In this document: positions 1-9,457 of the stretch, in pieces
Numbering within the stretch: position 1 is the stretch's first letter
Layout of the letters: each line of letters starts with the position of its first letter
Source of the DNA: Branchiostoma floridae
Lineage: Eukaryota; Chordata; Leptocardii; Amphioxiformes; Branchiostomatidae
Length of the DNA stretch: 21,900 bases
Assembly (NCBI RefSeq): GCF_000003815.2
Contig: NC_049995.1
Span: 14,909,596-14,931,495, forward strand
Direction: 5' to 3'
Notes under the pieces: model-generated
Told to the model about the DNA's origin: nothing
The model's database searches: none
The model's input: only the letters and a program-made list of their open reading frames with translations
Position numbers and translations under genes: made by a program

Positions 1-19
1 ATTTTCCCGGTTCAAATAA

Positions 20-210
20 CAAGGGTTGAGATGTTTTGATTCCCTAAAGTAGGTTATGATTCTTGGGGTAACTTGACAATGTAGGTAGTTTTCCGTAAAC
101 TTTGGGGATTTGTATGGACAAAAAGGCCTTCCTTCCTTTTTTCTTTCTGCCTGCCTTCCTGCCTTCCTTAATCCCTACCTCCCTCCTTCCCTCTCTCTCT
201 CCCAAGGTGC
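20..210 (+). repeat. Tail copy of the TTCC-ended element plus impure TTCC tract
   Basis: TAGGTTATGATTCTTGGGGT and CCGTAAACTTTGGGGATTTG match the tail at 2768-2875. From 130 to about 210 it becomes an imperfect TTCC/CCTCC microsatellite. Confidence 0.7.
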
Positions 211-599
211 GTTAAACTTTATAACTCGTTTTTCTCGGCTCGAAAATTTGTGTCCCCCATCCTTGTCCTACTGACCTTTCTAAGGTGCTTGACGCCTAAA
301 ACCGAGAGGTCGCCCCTGGTATCAATCAATCACCGGATTATCTTATCATCGTCGACAATTAGCTCTCTGGCTAGCGCCAAGAACCGTCTTACGAGGATTT
401 ATAATAACATAAATCTAATACTACATTCAGGCTCCATTTAATACAAACAATATGATTGAGAGAAGACACAGCAATGATCTTTTCCCTCTAGTACATTACT
501 ATGACAATATACAATATTAAGTTGTTATCATGAGGTTTCTTTTCTGCATAGAAGTATATATGTATAGGCCTGCGTATACGGAAATAGTGTCGGGACATG

Positions 600-686
600 A
601 CATAAGTACGTATGCACGTTTCCGTGAACTTTGGTGTATTTGTATGTACAATAAATGTCTTCCTTCCTTCCTTCCTTCCTTCCTTC
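600..686 (+). repeat. Short tail copy and pure TTCC tract
   Basis: CGTTTCCGTGAACTTTGG and GTATGTACAATAAATG match the family tail; the TTCC tract runs 658-686. Confidence 0.7.
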
Positions 687-1030
687 GGCCGATGTTTCCC
701 GTCCAATCGAAACGTTTACAGGCATAACCGCACTTCTCTGGAAAACAACTTTGTCGAGACGATACTGTAATCTAGACAGAATAGAAGATGAACAGACTTT
801 GTAGTAAAATGTAGTTTATACGAGAGAGAACTGAACTTAATAGACTTGCTTTAGTTTGAATGTATATATCCTTTTGGCGATGAAATACGGCCAAAACATG
901 TGCAATAAACTTATATTTCAAACTCTACGCGAAACCCTTTCGAAATCAAAGAAGAATCGAAAGAGTAAAATAAAGACTTCATAGTCTTGTACACCATGTT
1001 CTGTGTGTTTAGTCATTTCTACATCTTTCT
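686..1030 (+). repeat. Interspersed repeat downstream of TTCC, copy A
   Basis: This starts at GGCCGATGTTTCCC directly after a TTCC tract and is almost identical to 3447-3792 for about 340 bases (for example ACTTCTCTGGAAAACAACTT). AATAAA-containing words near 903 and 968 occur in both copies. Confidence 0.85.
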
Positions 1031-1035
1031 AGGCC

Positions 1036-1269
1036 ACTTTCATATGCATCTCACGATGAAGGCAACTCTGTTTGCCCATACCAATTTTAAAATTGCCCAG
1101 AGAACGTCATCAATAAAGTCAGTATGGCCAAAAGCGATTTTTCAGCAACATTTCAAAGACGCTGGGGAGTCGGGAACGACATAGAAAATTCGGCTCAGCG
1201 TGCTTCTGTGGTCTCACATGATGTGATTTTCTCACGGTTTTAGACAATCGGCTAATTCCCTGGCCTGAA
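1036..1269. repeat. Interspersed repeat, empty-site copy
   Basis: ATGCATCTCACGATGAAGGC at 1044 to GACAATCGGCTAATTCCCTG at about 1243 is repeated at 8336-8770. This copy lacks the MITE present in the other and therefore shows the pre-insertion sequence GGGGAGTCGGGAACGAC (1163-1179). It runs into the gap at 1270. Confidence 0.85.
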
Positions 1270-1435
1270 NNNNNNNNNNNNNNNNNNNNNNNNNNNNNNN
1301 NNNNNNNNNNNNNNNNNNNNNNNNNNNNNNNNNNNNNNNNNNNNNNNNNNNNNNNNNNNNNNNNNNNNNNNNNNNNNNNNNNNNNNNNNNNNNNNNNNNN
1401 NNNNNNNNNNNNNNNNNNNNNNNNNNNNNNNNNNN
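1270..1435. other. Assembly gap (N)
   Basis: 166 N. It probably hides the microsatellite tail of the minus-strand LINE that ends here. Confidence 1.
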
Positions 1436-1890
1436 ATAGCCGGTATAACCACCGCTCGGCGTAACACACCCAGCTTCGCAGGCACGCGGCGCAGCAGCAG
1501 CTGGTTATATTACACCGAACGACCCGCCACACCTAACTTTTGCATATCTATCTGCAAGCGTTCTTTAAAACTACCCAGAGATGATGCCCCTACTGTACTT
1601 GGTGATGACAAATTCCACTCTACGATAGTTCTGGGAAAGTACGAATTTTTGAACACATCAATCCTAGGTTGGTAACTCTGGCATTTGAAGGCATGACTGT
1701 TTCTTGTTCTTTTTTGAGCTGATATTAGATACTTATCAGTTGGTTCGTCCACCAGTTTATTGGTCATTTTGTACATCATGGAACGTCTGGACATTTTCCT
1801 TCTGTCTTCAAGTGACGTCCACTGCAAATCTGTTTTCATTTTGGTAACACTAGAATCCCTGCCGTAGTTGTTTGTACAGAATCGGGCACT
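1436..1890 (-). pseudogene. 3' end of a non-LTR retrotransposon reverse transcriptase (degenerate)
   Basis: On the minus strand the open stretch starts just after a TAG (1891-1893) with SARFCTNNYGRDSSVTKM. It continues LQWTSLEDRR, MMYKMTNKLVD, KYLISAQKRTRNSH, YFPRTIVEWN and FKERLQ. The FPRT-x3-WN signature and the preceding SLEDRR-x-(16)-LVD block are typical of LINE reverse transcriptase C-termini. After the stop at 1510 another frame gives CNITSCCCAACLR and AERWLYRL up to the assembly gap, a shifted continuation of the same tail. The element is cut by the gap at 1270-1435, is 5'-truncated, and has at least one frameshift and one stop. Confidence 0.75.
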
Positions 1891-2155
1891 CTAGACAAGC
1901 TTAAGTGTGGATTTCAATTCTTTTATTTCATTTTACCAGGATATGGAATAGCTAGTGTGGAGTTAATTCTGCTGAGAATCAATTCTATGACATATTTTCT
2001 CATTATAGAACAAAAATGTACATTTTGGTTCGCTGTGTTCTAGTGTTAACCAAGTGACCTATAGATTGAGTACGTCTCAGGCATGTGCCAGCCAGAATTT
2101 ATTCACATAATGTCACATGTTACATGCCATTATAAGACATGTGATGACATTTGCC

Positions 2156-2916
2156 GTTGGCAAATTTTAATTGTTGTCATGGTTTTTTTCCTCGCCACTG
2201 CATCATATAAATGCGATGGCGTCAATAAAAGAACTATCTATCAAGATGAAAGAACCCCCGCGTGAAATATCATCATAATAATAATGGGTTACCTGTTGAA
2301 AAAAGCACGTGATAGAAGTAGCCACTGGCACAACTTCAGTGGACCCTTTGTTTCCATAGTCGTTTTCCTCGCCACTGGAGTTTTGAAATGTTAGTAGAAG
2401 AGATCTGTATCAAGATAAGATGGAGGACATGCCGCAGGGAAACTCTACATCGTCAATAGTCTTTTAAAAGTCAGTAGGACGACAAGACAAGGATGGGTGG
2501 GGGTGGGGCACACATTTTGAGACAGACATGTCATGGACGAATCTTGGATGATCACTTCTCAAAGACAAGAAAACGTTGCACGGAAGCCTGATATCTAGCC
2601 TCCATAGCAGGCTCTCTCGGGCCTTTTTGGGCTCATAATACACTTTTGCTCGCCATTTCTATTTGTACTGGGTCGCTGATTGCTGGCCTTTTCTGACTGC
2701 CGGCCCCAAAAGTCAGAAAAGGCCAGCGATCAGCATATCTGCTTTTACATTTTCACGATCAATAACAACGGATGAGATGTCTGATTCACTAAGTAGGTTA
2801 TGACTCTTGTGCTAACTTGACAATGTATGTACGTTTCCGTAAACTTTGGTGTATTTGTATGTACAATAAAGGCCTTCCTTCCTTCCTTCCTTCCTTCCTT
2901 CCTTCCTCCCTCCCTC
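2156..2916 (+). mobile_element. Interspersed element with (TTCC)n 3' tail, copy 1
   Basis: The body (2156-2590) is repeated at 9458-9850 and in part at 9990-10135. The 3' part, ending GTACAATAAAGGCCTTCC at about 2859-2876, is repeated at 20-133, 600-686 and 10795-10920. Every copy runs in the same direction into a TTCC microsatellite, which suggests a retroposed family with a simple-repeat tail. A short frame MASIKELSIKMKEPPRE begins at 2216. The insert at 2591-2770, including a 24-bp hairpin, is private to this copy. Confidence 0.65.
2675..2734. repeat. Near-perfect 24-bp hairpin
   Basis: The arms 2675-2698 and 2711-2734 pair at 23 of 24 positions around a 12-base loop; the core is GCTGGCCTTTTCTGACT. 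Confidence 0.85.
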
Positions 2917-2918
2917 CC
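2873..2918. repeat. (TTCC)n microsatellite
   Basis: Eleven or so TTCC units, degrading into CCTCCC at the 3' side. Confidence 0.9.
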
Positions 2919-3082
2919 TGACTTCCTCGCACCCTGCCAATCAGTGTCGGACTCTCAATTGCATTGTGGAGGGTATCCACTAGAGAGGCCCGGAAGGCTC
3001 ACATGTTTAGCTTTATTGACTGCTTGACTAAAAAAACAAAGATAACACACCTGCTGTCAATCGATCATCTGATAATCGTCTC

Positions 3083-3182
3083 NNNNNNNNNNNNNNNNNN
3101 NNNNNNNNNNNNNNNNNNNNNNNNNNNNNNNNNNNNNNNNNNNNNNNNNNNNNNNNNNNNNNNNNNNNNNNNNNNNNNNNNN
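3083..3182. other. Assembly gap (N)
   Basis: Exactly 100 N, a conventional gap of unknown size, inside repeats. Confidence 1.
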
Positions 3183-3290
3183 AGGGTACATTGGCAATAC
3201 GACCCATCGAGACCAGGGGCAGTAAATGGCCCGAGATGGCTGCCAAGTACATCCCCATTGGCGTCAATGGGGGGGGGCAACGAACCATCA

Positions 3291-3447
3291 TTCCTTCCTT
3301 CCTTCCTTCCTTCCTTCCTTCCGTCCTTCCTTCCTTCCTTCCTTCCTTCCTTCCTTCCTTCCTTCCTTCCTTCCTTCGGCCGATGTTTCCGGTCCAATCG
3401 AAACATTCTTCCTTCCTTCCTTCCTTCCTTCCTTCCTTCCTTCCTTC
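3291..3447. repeat. (TTCC)n microsatellite, split
   Basis: Two TTCC tracts, 3291-3377 and 3408-3447, separated by the duplicated start of the adjoining repeat. One CCGTCC interruption lies near 3321. Confidence 0.9.
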
Positions 3448-3795
3448 GGCCGATGTTTCCGGTCCAATCGAAACGTTTACAGGCATAACCGCACTTCTCT
3501 GGAAAACAACTTTGTCGAGACGATACTGTAATCTAGACAGAATAGAAGATGAACAGACTTTGTAGTAAAATGTAGTTTATACGAGAGAGAACTGAACTTA
3601 GTAGACTTGTTTTAGTTTGAATGTATATATCATTTTGGCGATCATCAAATACAGCCGAAACATGTGCAATAAACTTAAATTTCAAACTCTACGCGAAACC
3701 CTTTCGAAATCAAAGAAGATTTGAAAGAGTAAAATAAAGACTTCATTGTTTTGTACACCATGATCTGTGTGTTCAGTCCTTTCTTCAGCTTTCCA
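3377..3795 (+). repeat. Interspersed repeat downstream of TTCC, copy B, with duplicated start
   Basis: The first 28 bases of the repeat plus a TTCC tract are duplicated in tandem: GGCCGATGTTTCCGGTCC occurs at 3378 and again at 3448, 70 bases apart. The rest matches copy A (686-1030). Confidence 0.85.
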
Positions 3796-3805
3796 CACAA
3801 CATTT

Positions 3806-4260
3806 TTTATTTATTTATTTATTCACATATATTTTGAGAGTATGAGGCAGAAAGCACAAATTGCTTATGTTAAGCCTTCTACTCAAGAAACATACGCATA
3901 AAACAAGAATAGTAAACCACATTACATACATAAGTACAAAATGGATAACAGAAAAGTAAATTTAAACGAGACAAGTTGGTGCTGAATCAATTAGGAGAAC
4001 CTGCCTGTACAATGGATATAGGTAATGACAAGATCAAAAATGTTACAGTTCTGTTGATGTGAGAGAGATGTTGATCCTGATAACAGTAAAGTACATAAAG
4101 TAGTGTCGTTGAGGTGCTTTAGGTCTACTATAATATTGGAGACAGCCGATAACAAAGAACTTCTTTGGCTGGTATAGAGTGTGCAGTGTAGTAGATAATG
4201 TTCAGTTGTTTCACAATGATAGCCGCATTTACATCACGGCACGAAAAACGGTATTTAAGC
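3806..4260 (-). pseudogene. LINE 3' end with zinc-binding tail and (TAAA)n terminus
   Basis: No ATG is present, but 3991-4233 on the minus strand is open for 80 codons. It starts CKCGYHCETTEHYLLHC and continues TLYTSQRSSLLSAVS. The spacing Cys-x-Cys-Gly ... Glu-x-x-x-His-x4-Cys is the zinc-knuckle-like module found after the reverse transcriptase domain in several LINE clades. An in-frame TGA sits directly before it. The noncoding 3' part ends at 3808-3830 in a TTTA tract, that is (TAAA)n in the element's own orientation, as expected for a LINE tail. It is heavily 5'-truncated. Confidence 0.7.
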
Positions 4261-4389
4261 GTGCTGAAACCATGCGTAATGTTGACGTATTTTCCTTCCT
4301 TACGGACCTATACACCACTTATACGAGTACGTAAATATTGCCTTTAATTGGTCTTTCCGTAGGTCCGTGTTAGTCCTTATTTTCCGGTT

Positions 4390-5090
4390 TTCCAGTTGTC
4401 TTTCAGCAGCTTAAAGATGTCGTAAATGATTATTAAACCCCCCTTAAAACATGTTAAACTTCACGTTTATTTGATCTAAAGCCTATTTACGTCTCATATA
4501 CGTGTGCATTAAGTGGATTATAACGTGTGTTTAGGTGCCTTTTCAGCAGCTTAAAGTTGCCATAAATACTTATTAAAACGCCCTTAAGACATGTTTAAAC
4601 TTCACGTTTATTTGATCTAAAGCCTATTTACGTCTCATATACGTGTGCATTAAGTGGATTATAACGTGTGTTTAGGTGCCTTTTCAGCAGCTTAAATTCG
4701 CCATAAATACTTATTAAAACGCCCTTAAGACATGTTTAAACTTCACGTTTATTTGATCTAAAGCCTATTTACGTCTCATATACGTGTGCATTAAGTGGAT
4801 TATAACGTGTTTTTAGGTGCCTTTTCAGCAGCTTAAATTCGCCATAAATACTTATTAAAACGCCCTTAAGACATGTTTAAACTTCACGTTTATTTGATCT
4901 AAAGCCTATTTACGTCTCATATACGTGTGCATTAAGAGTCTATATTTTTCGTTTTAGCAGCTAAAAGTTGTCATATATACGCACTAAAACACCCTTAAGA
5001 CATGTTTAAAGTTCCCTCTGTACGTCTCATATACGTATGCATTAAGTTGATTATAAGGTGTGAATAAGTGCCATTTTAGCAGAATAATCA
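4390..5090. repeat. Satellite array, 141-bp unit, about 5 copies
   Basis: TTTCAGCAGCTTAAA recurs at 4401, 4541, 4682 and 4823, giving a period of 140-141 bp. A diverged fifth unit at 4952 lacks about 12 bases and a sixth trace appears near 5070. Each unit carries CCCTTAAGACATGTTTAAAC and TCATATACGTGTGCATTAAG. The middle units are nearly identical while the edge units are degenerate, as expected when an array is homogenised from its centre. Confidence 0.9.
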
Positions 5091-5137
5091 TAAGCACATT
5101 TCAAAGCAAGAAAATACAATGGATGACACTTTGAAAT

Positions 5138-5713
5138 TTTATTGAATCACGAGAAAATATTACATGGAAAAGTTAAAAAAATACAGCCTACTAGGTATTT
5201 GTGGCCTATTATTCTGATGTAGTCGGCAGTTGAAGCAATCACAACGGTTGTGCAATTCCGTGCAGCATCCAAGTCCACAGTAACATTTCCAGTATCGGAC
5301 GAAGCGTCTCGGCGTAAGTTAAAAAGAGCACACAGTTCCATCTGGCCACCACAGGAAAAAGAATCCGGTAAGATCTAGAGTAGTGGCCGATATGACTCGT
5401 GTTGTTGGATGGTCTTGGACGCGAAACATATTCAGCTTGCAGTTTCGGCTTCTATTAATCCGGATGGTACAAGGGTCGTAATTTCCCATTCTGTGTCGAT
5501 TTCCAACAGCATCAACTTGTACAGAATGATAGTCACCTCCTCTCTTTGCATCAAATTCCGTCACCGGGGGTCCTAGGCTGTAAAAGCAATGTCACGGCCA
5601 CAACTTGCGGATTACAACAGGTCCAAACGTTCTTCAATACTTCTCTTCAGATGAACGCTTGGAAAATAACCGCTCCGTGCCGGTAAATTTGAACCCCCAC
5701 TCTTTTCTGCCAT
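5138..5713 (-). other. Possible small minus-strand gene or gene relic, family unknown
   Basis: Minus-strand signals occur in order. A good N-terminus-like frame starts at 5713 (MAEKSGGSNLPARSG ... IEERLDLL, 33 codons, stop at 5612-5614). Then comes a splice-acceptor-like TTGCTTTTACAG ending at 5578. Next is an open frame from 5576 (TEFDAKRGGDYHSVQVD, then PCTIRINRSRNC, QDHPTTRVISATTL). A third open frame ends at 5147 (GNVTVDLDAARNCTTVVIA). AATAAA lies at 5143-5138. The first and third frames share phase and the middle one is shifted. The introns needed would be very short, so a frameshifted pseudogene is as likely as a spliced gene. I do not recognise the protein. It sits between two different satellites. 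Confidence 0.35.
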
Positions 5714-6179
5714 TGGATACATCCTATCACATGACACAGCCGCTGTGTATCACTGTATAGATGTATAGTATGCCGGCCACAGACGGAGGCGCGCCCCATG
5801 CGAATTAACGCTGAATAAATTTACATCTAGCCTGCCCACGCATATCATAACCAAAACAAACCCGAGCAACACGGGAAGACACTGCCCAGACTGTTCTTTC
5901 TTGACCCTTGCTTGCAGATAAAGAAGTAAACATCATTCGTACATTTACTTGTAGAAATGCTCGCCGTTTAATAATAAGAAAAACATAGAGAAAATACCAC
6001 TCACTACACAAAACGCTATGTCTACTACATCCGTATTCTTCAAGCAGAGGTTGAGTCGCGGAGATATTAATAGTAGTAGTCGGGATTTCTACCGGCGCTT
6101 AGGTCTCGGGTCAACTTGCCACAAAAAAACAGGCGGCCTAAGTTAGACCCTGGAAGTTCAGAACATATATGCGGTATAT
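5714..6179. other. Unassigned sequence between minus-strand unit and 115-bp satellite
   Basis: A 68-codon minus-strand frame (5805-6011) shows no recognisable family and looks like chance. There is a short CGCGCC-rich patch at 5788-5797. If the unit at 5138-5713 is a gene, its promoter would be here. Confidence 0.4.
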
Positions 6180-7760
6180 TAAAAAGTGAAGGGTCTCCTC
6201 TTTTTCGCTTAAACTGCGCTTCAAACATGCCGTATGTTCAGCAGAAAAAGGCAACATTTCATAAAACCTTTGAGACGGTATATAAGCCAATAAATAAAAC
6301 GGGGCTGGTGCCCCCCGTTCGCTTAAACTCAAAGATTAAACATGTCGTATGTTCAACAGAACTACGCAACATTTCATATACGTTTTGGCAACATATAAGC
6401 TAAACGGGGGTGGTCTCTCCTAGTTCGCTTAAAAGTGCGCGGATTCAATTGAAAGATTAAACATGTCGTATGTTCCACAGAAATACGCAAAATTTCAAAT
6501 ACTTTCTGGCAACATATAAGCTAAACGGGGGAGGTCTCCCCGTGTTCGCTAAAAAGTGCGCGGATTCAAAGATTAAACATGTACGTTCAACAGAAATACG
6601 CAACATTTCATATACGTTTTGGCAACATATAAGCTAAACGGGGGAGGTCTCCCCTAGTTCGCTTAAACTGCGCGGATTCAAAGATTAAACATGTCGTATG
6701 TTCAACAGAAATACGCAACATTTCATATACGTTTTGGCAACATATAAGCTAAACGGGGGAGGTCTCCCCTAGTTCGCTTAAACTGCGCGGATTTAAAGAT
6801 TAAACATGTCGTATGCTCAACAAAAATACGTAACATTTCATATACGACTTGGCAACATATAAGCTAAACAGGGGAGGTCTCCCCTAGTTCGCTTAAACTG
6901 CGCGGATTTAAAGATTAAACATGTCGTATGATCCACAGAAATACGCAAAATTTCAAATACGTTTTGGCAACATATAAGCTAAACGGGGGAGGTCTCCCGT
7001 AGTTCGCTTAAAAGTGCGCGGATTTAAAGATTATACATATCGTACGTTCAACAGAAATACGCAACATTTCATATAAGTTTTGGCAACATATAAGCTAAAC
7101 GGGGGAGGTCTCCCCTAGTTCGCTTAAAAGTGCGCGGATTCAATTGAAATATTAAACATGTCGTTTGTTTGACAGAAATACGCAACATTTCATATACGTC
7201 TTGGCAACATATAAACTAAATGAGGGAGGTCTCCCCTAGTTCGCTGAAAGTCTTAAACTGCGAAGATTCAAAGATTAAACATGTCGTATGTTCAACAGAA
7301 ATACGCAACATTTCATATACGTTTTGGCAACATATAAGCTAAACGGGGGAGGTCTCCCCTAGTTCGCTTAAACTGCGCGGATTCAAAGATTAAACATGTC
7401 GTATGTTCAACAAAAATACGCAACATTTCATATACGTTTTGGCAACATATAAGCTAAACGGGGGAGGTCTGCCCTAGTTTGCTTAAACTGCGCGGATTCA
7501 AAGATTAAACATGTCGTATGCTCAACAGAAAAACGCAACATTTCATATACGTCTTGGCAGCATATAAGCTAACGGGGGAGGTCTTCCTTGCGTACACGGC
7601 GGTTCGAAATAAATTATACATGGCGTATATTCAAACAAAAAACGCAACATTTCATATAACGTAAGGTAGCGCATATAAGCCAAACGTAAGAGGTATTCCC
7701 TGTCTTCCCGAATTAAACCTTGCGCACAGAAAGATTGAATACGTCATATGCTTTCGGAAT
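6180..7760. repeat. Satellite array, about 115-bp unit, about 14 copies
   Basis: CATGTCGTATG-type anchors occur at 6226, 6341, 6462, 6578, 6690, 6805, 6920, 7036, 7157, 7280, 7395, 7510, 7619 and 7742 (spacings 109-123, most often 115). The consensus includes CATTTCATATACG, GGCAACATATAAGC, ACGGGGGAGGTCTCCCC and TTCGCTTAAACTGCGCGG. The first and last units are the most diverged. There are no spacers of variable content, so it is not a CRISPR-like array. Confidence 0.93.
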
Positions 7761-7776
7761 AAACAACACAGAAGAG

Positions 7777-8022
7777 TATTGTATTTGACTTTGCTGAGGT
7801 ATTAACATAACATTTTGTACCGGAAAACGCTATTGTCAGTTTTGACTGTAAATCTTGCCACTGTTTTAAAACAGATGACGCAATGTTTTATCAAACACCA
7901 GACAAAGGCTTATTATATTTGACATAGCCGAGGTAAGTTTGGTAAACATGTATTTTGTAACAGATCTAGAGAAACGGTATTTGTGAGTTTTGACAGAAAA
8001 TATAACCACAGTGGTAAAACAG
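7777..8022. repeat. Diverged tandem pair, about 134-150 bp period
   Basis: TATTGTATTTGACTTTGCTGAGGTA (from 7777; listed here only as a landmark by position 7777-7801) recurs in altered form at 7911. Later shared words are GTTTTGACTG / GTTTTGACAG and a TTTAAAACAG / TGGTAAAACAG end. The unit is unrelated to the adjacent 115-bp satellite. Confidence 0.55.
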
Positions 8023-8144
8023 TAAAACGGATTATTTTCATAACTTTTAAGACATTTAAGTTGTCTTTTCGGCATACTAAAATAAATGTAAAATTCACGT
8101 AAAGAAACACGACAGATTAAGTTACATTTACAAACGCTGAAATC

Positions 8145-8330
8145 TTACGTAAAGGCCAGATGTATGTTTCCGATGCCTTTAATAGATCTTAAAATCTTCT
8201 GAAATATTTCTCCGCCTTTAAGGGCTTTATACGTATCTCTGAAACTTTGCTTAAATAGTTGTTTTCGTGCTGTGCATGTAGGATAATCAATACAATGGTG
8301 TTGAAATAGATGGTAGTTTAACTGACTCAC
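8145..8330 (-). pseudogene. Possible third LINE tail fragment
   Basis: A 61-codon minus-strand frame contains YHLFQHHCIDYPTCTARKQL followed by FKQSF. The His-x(4-5)-Cys spacing, then a Tyr/Arg-rich helix, resembles the end of LINE zinc-tail modules. No upstream domain is present and the similarity is weak, so this is tentative. Confidence 0.3.
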
Positions 8331-8775
8331 ACAACATGCATCTCACGATGAAGGCAACTCTGTTTGCCCATACCAATTTTAAATTACCCAGAGAACGTCA
8401 TCTACATATAAGTCAGTACGGCCAAAAACGATCTTTCAGCTAAAATTTCAAAGACGTTAGGGAGTCGGGAAAACCGGTACCCCCCTCACATGTAGCGAAA
8501 ATCGATCGGACGACGGGCTTACTAGCTCTACTGAATTGAGGCATAACCCTGACAGGTTGGGGGGGGGGGGGGGGGGACTCTGCCATTTCTTCGTCGGCAT
8601 CAGGGTCATGCCTCGTCGTAATTTAAAGCTCGCAAACTCGTCGTCCGATGGGTTTTCCCTACATGTGAGGGGAGTCGGGAACGACATAAAAAATTCCGCT
8701 GAGCGTGATCCTGTGGTGTCAGAAGATGGGATTTTCTCACGGTTTTAGACAATCGGCTAATCCCCTAGCCTAAAG
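8330..8775. repeat. Interspersed repeat, copy carrying a nested MITE
   Basis: It matches 1036-1269 on both sides of a 200-base insertion at 8471-8670. Identity is interrupted only by small indels. Confidence 0.85.
8471..8670. mobile_element. Nested MITE with about 70-bp inverted repeats and 10-bp target duplication
   Basis: GGAGTCGGGA stands at both edges (8461-8470 and 8671-8680) but only once in the empty copy at 1036-1269. The arms are inverted: CCTCACATGTAG (8484-8495) with CTACATGTGAGG (8659-8670), then ATCGGACGACG with CGTCGTCCGAT, then GAGGCATAACCCTGAC with GTCATGCCTC. A G tract lies near 8559-8577 in the loop. Long arms with a 9-11 bp duplication fit a Mutator-like non-autonomous element; the class is inferred. 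Confidence 0.8.
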
Positions 8776-8812
8776 GAACTGCTTAGTTTATTAGAAAAAT
8801 GTTGTAGCTTTA

Positions 8813-8996
8813 GGGTGGTATCTCACTGCACTTGGGGCACCAGTGCGGCACTAGTGTTCGAAAGATTGTTGTCTTCTAAGTCATACTTTTACGCATCACA
8901 AAAAACGGCAAAAATAAAACGACAGTGCCGCAGTGAACAAACCCCACAGTGCCGCACTGGTGCTCCCAGTGCAGCGAGATACCAGATCATACCACC
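8813..8996. mobile_element. MITE with about 40-bp inverted repeats, TTTA flanks
   Basis: The left arm GGTGGTATCTCACTGCACTT, then GGGGCACCAGTGCGGCACT (8814-8852), pairs with the right arm at 8948-8996 (CAGTGCCGCACTGGTGCTC ... ATACCACC), which has a 10-base extra segment. TTTA stands on both sides (8809-8812 and 8997-9000) and may be the target duplication. Confidence 0.75.
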
Positions 8997-9108
8997 TTTA
9001 CTGAATGAAAATACCGTCTTTCACCTTAGTGCTAAATTGAGAAAAAAAGGAAGAGGATATAAAGAGAAGACGCACAAAGTGTAAATGTCAGAAACTTGAT
9101 TTCGTTTC

Positions 9109-9138
9109 CGTCAAACATATCTTCGTCAAACATATCTT
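9109..9138. repeat. 15-bp direct tandem duplication
   Basis: CGTCAAACATATCTT occurs twice without a gap. Confidence 0.9.
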
Positions 9139-9457
9139 CAGAGGGGTTTTCCCTCTGCCGGCTGAAGTCCTTCCCCAGCTTATGTTACTGTTTTAAGCCA
9201 CCGGAGGAATCTGCTTGGAGATTAAATCAAATAAGCCACAAAGACTTATCCCAACTTCCCCACATTGACAGAGGAACACAAATGTAATTTTCTCAGCCAT
9301 TTCGAAAATCTAAATGTTGCCATTATATTATTTGAATGCAACGACATGGATAGAATCTATTTATGAAAATGAAGAAAAAAAACGTGAAATATCATCAGAC
9401 AATGATGAGTTGCATGACTAGAAAGCACATGATTTCGTTCGCCATTGGCAAAATTTA

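Noticed and set aside
2964-3565. Several overlapping open frames with long Ser-Phe-Leu-Pro or Lys-Glu-Gly-Arg runs
   Set aside because: They are translations of the TTCC microsatellite, open in all frames because the unit contains no stop; two also run through N.
6116-6403. 95-codon plus-strand frame in the satellite
   Set aside because: It covers satellite units and is not kept open in neighbouring units.
6180-7760. CRISPR-like array
   Set aside because: The whole 115-bp unit repeats and there are no unique spacers; the genome is animal.
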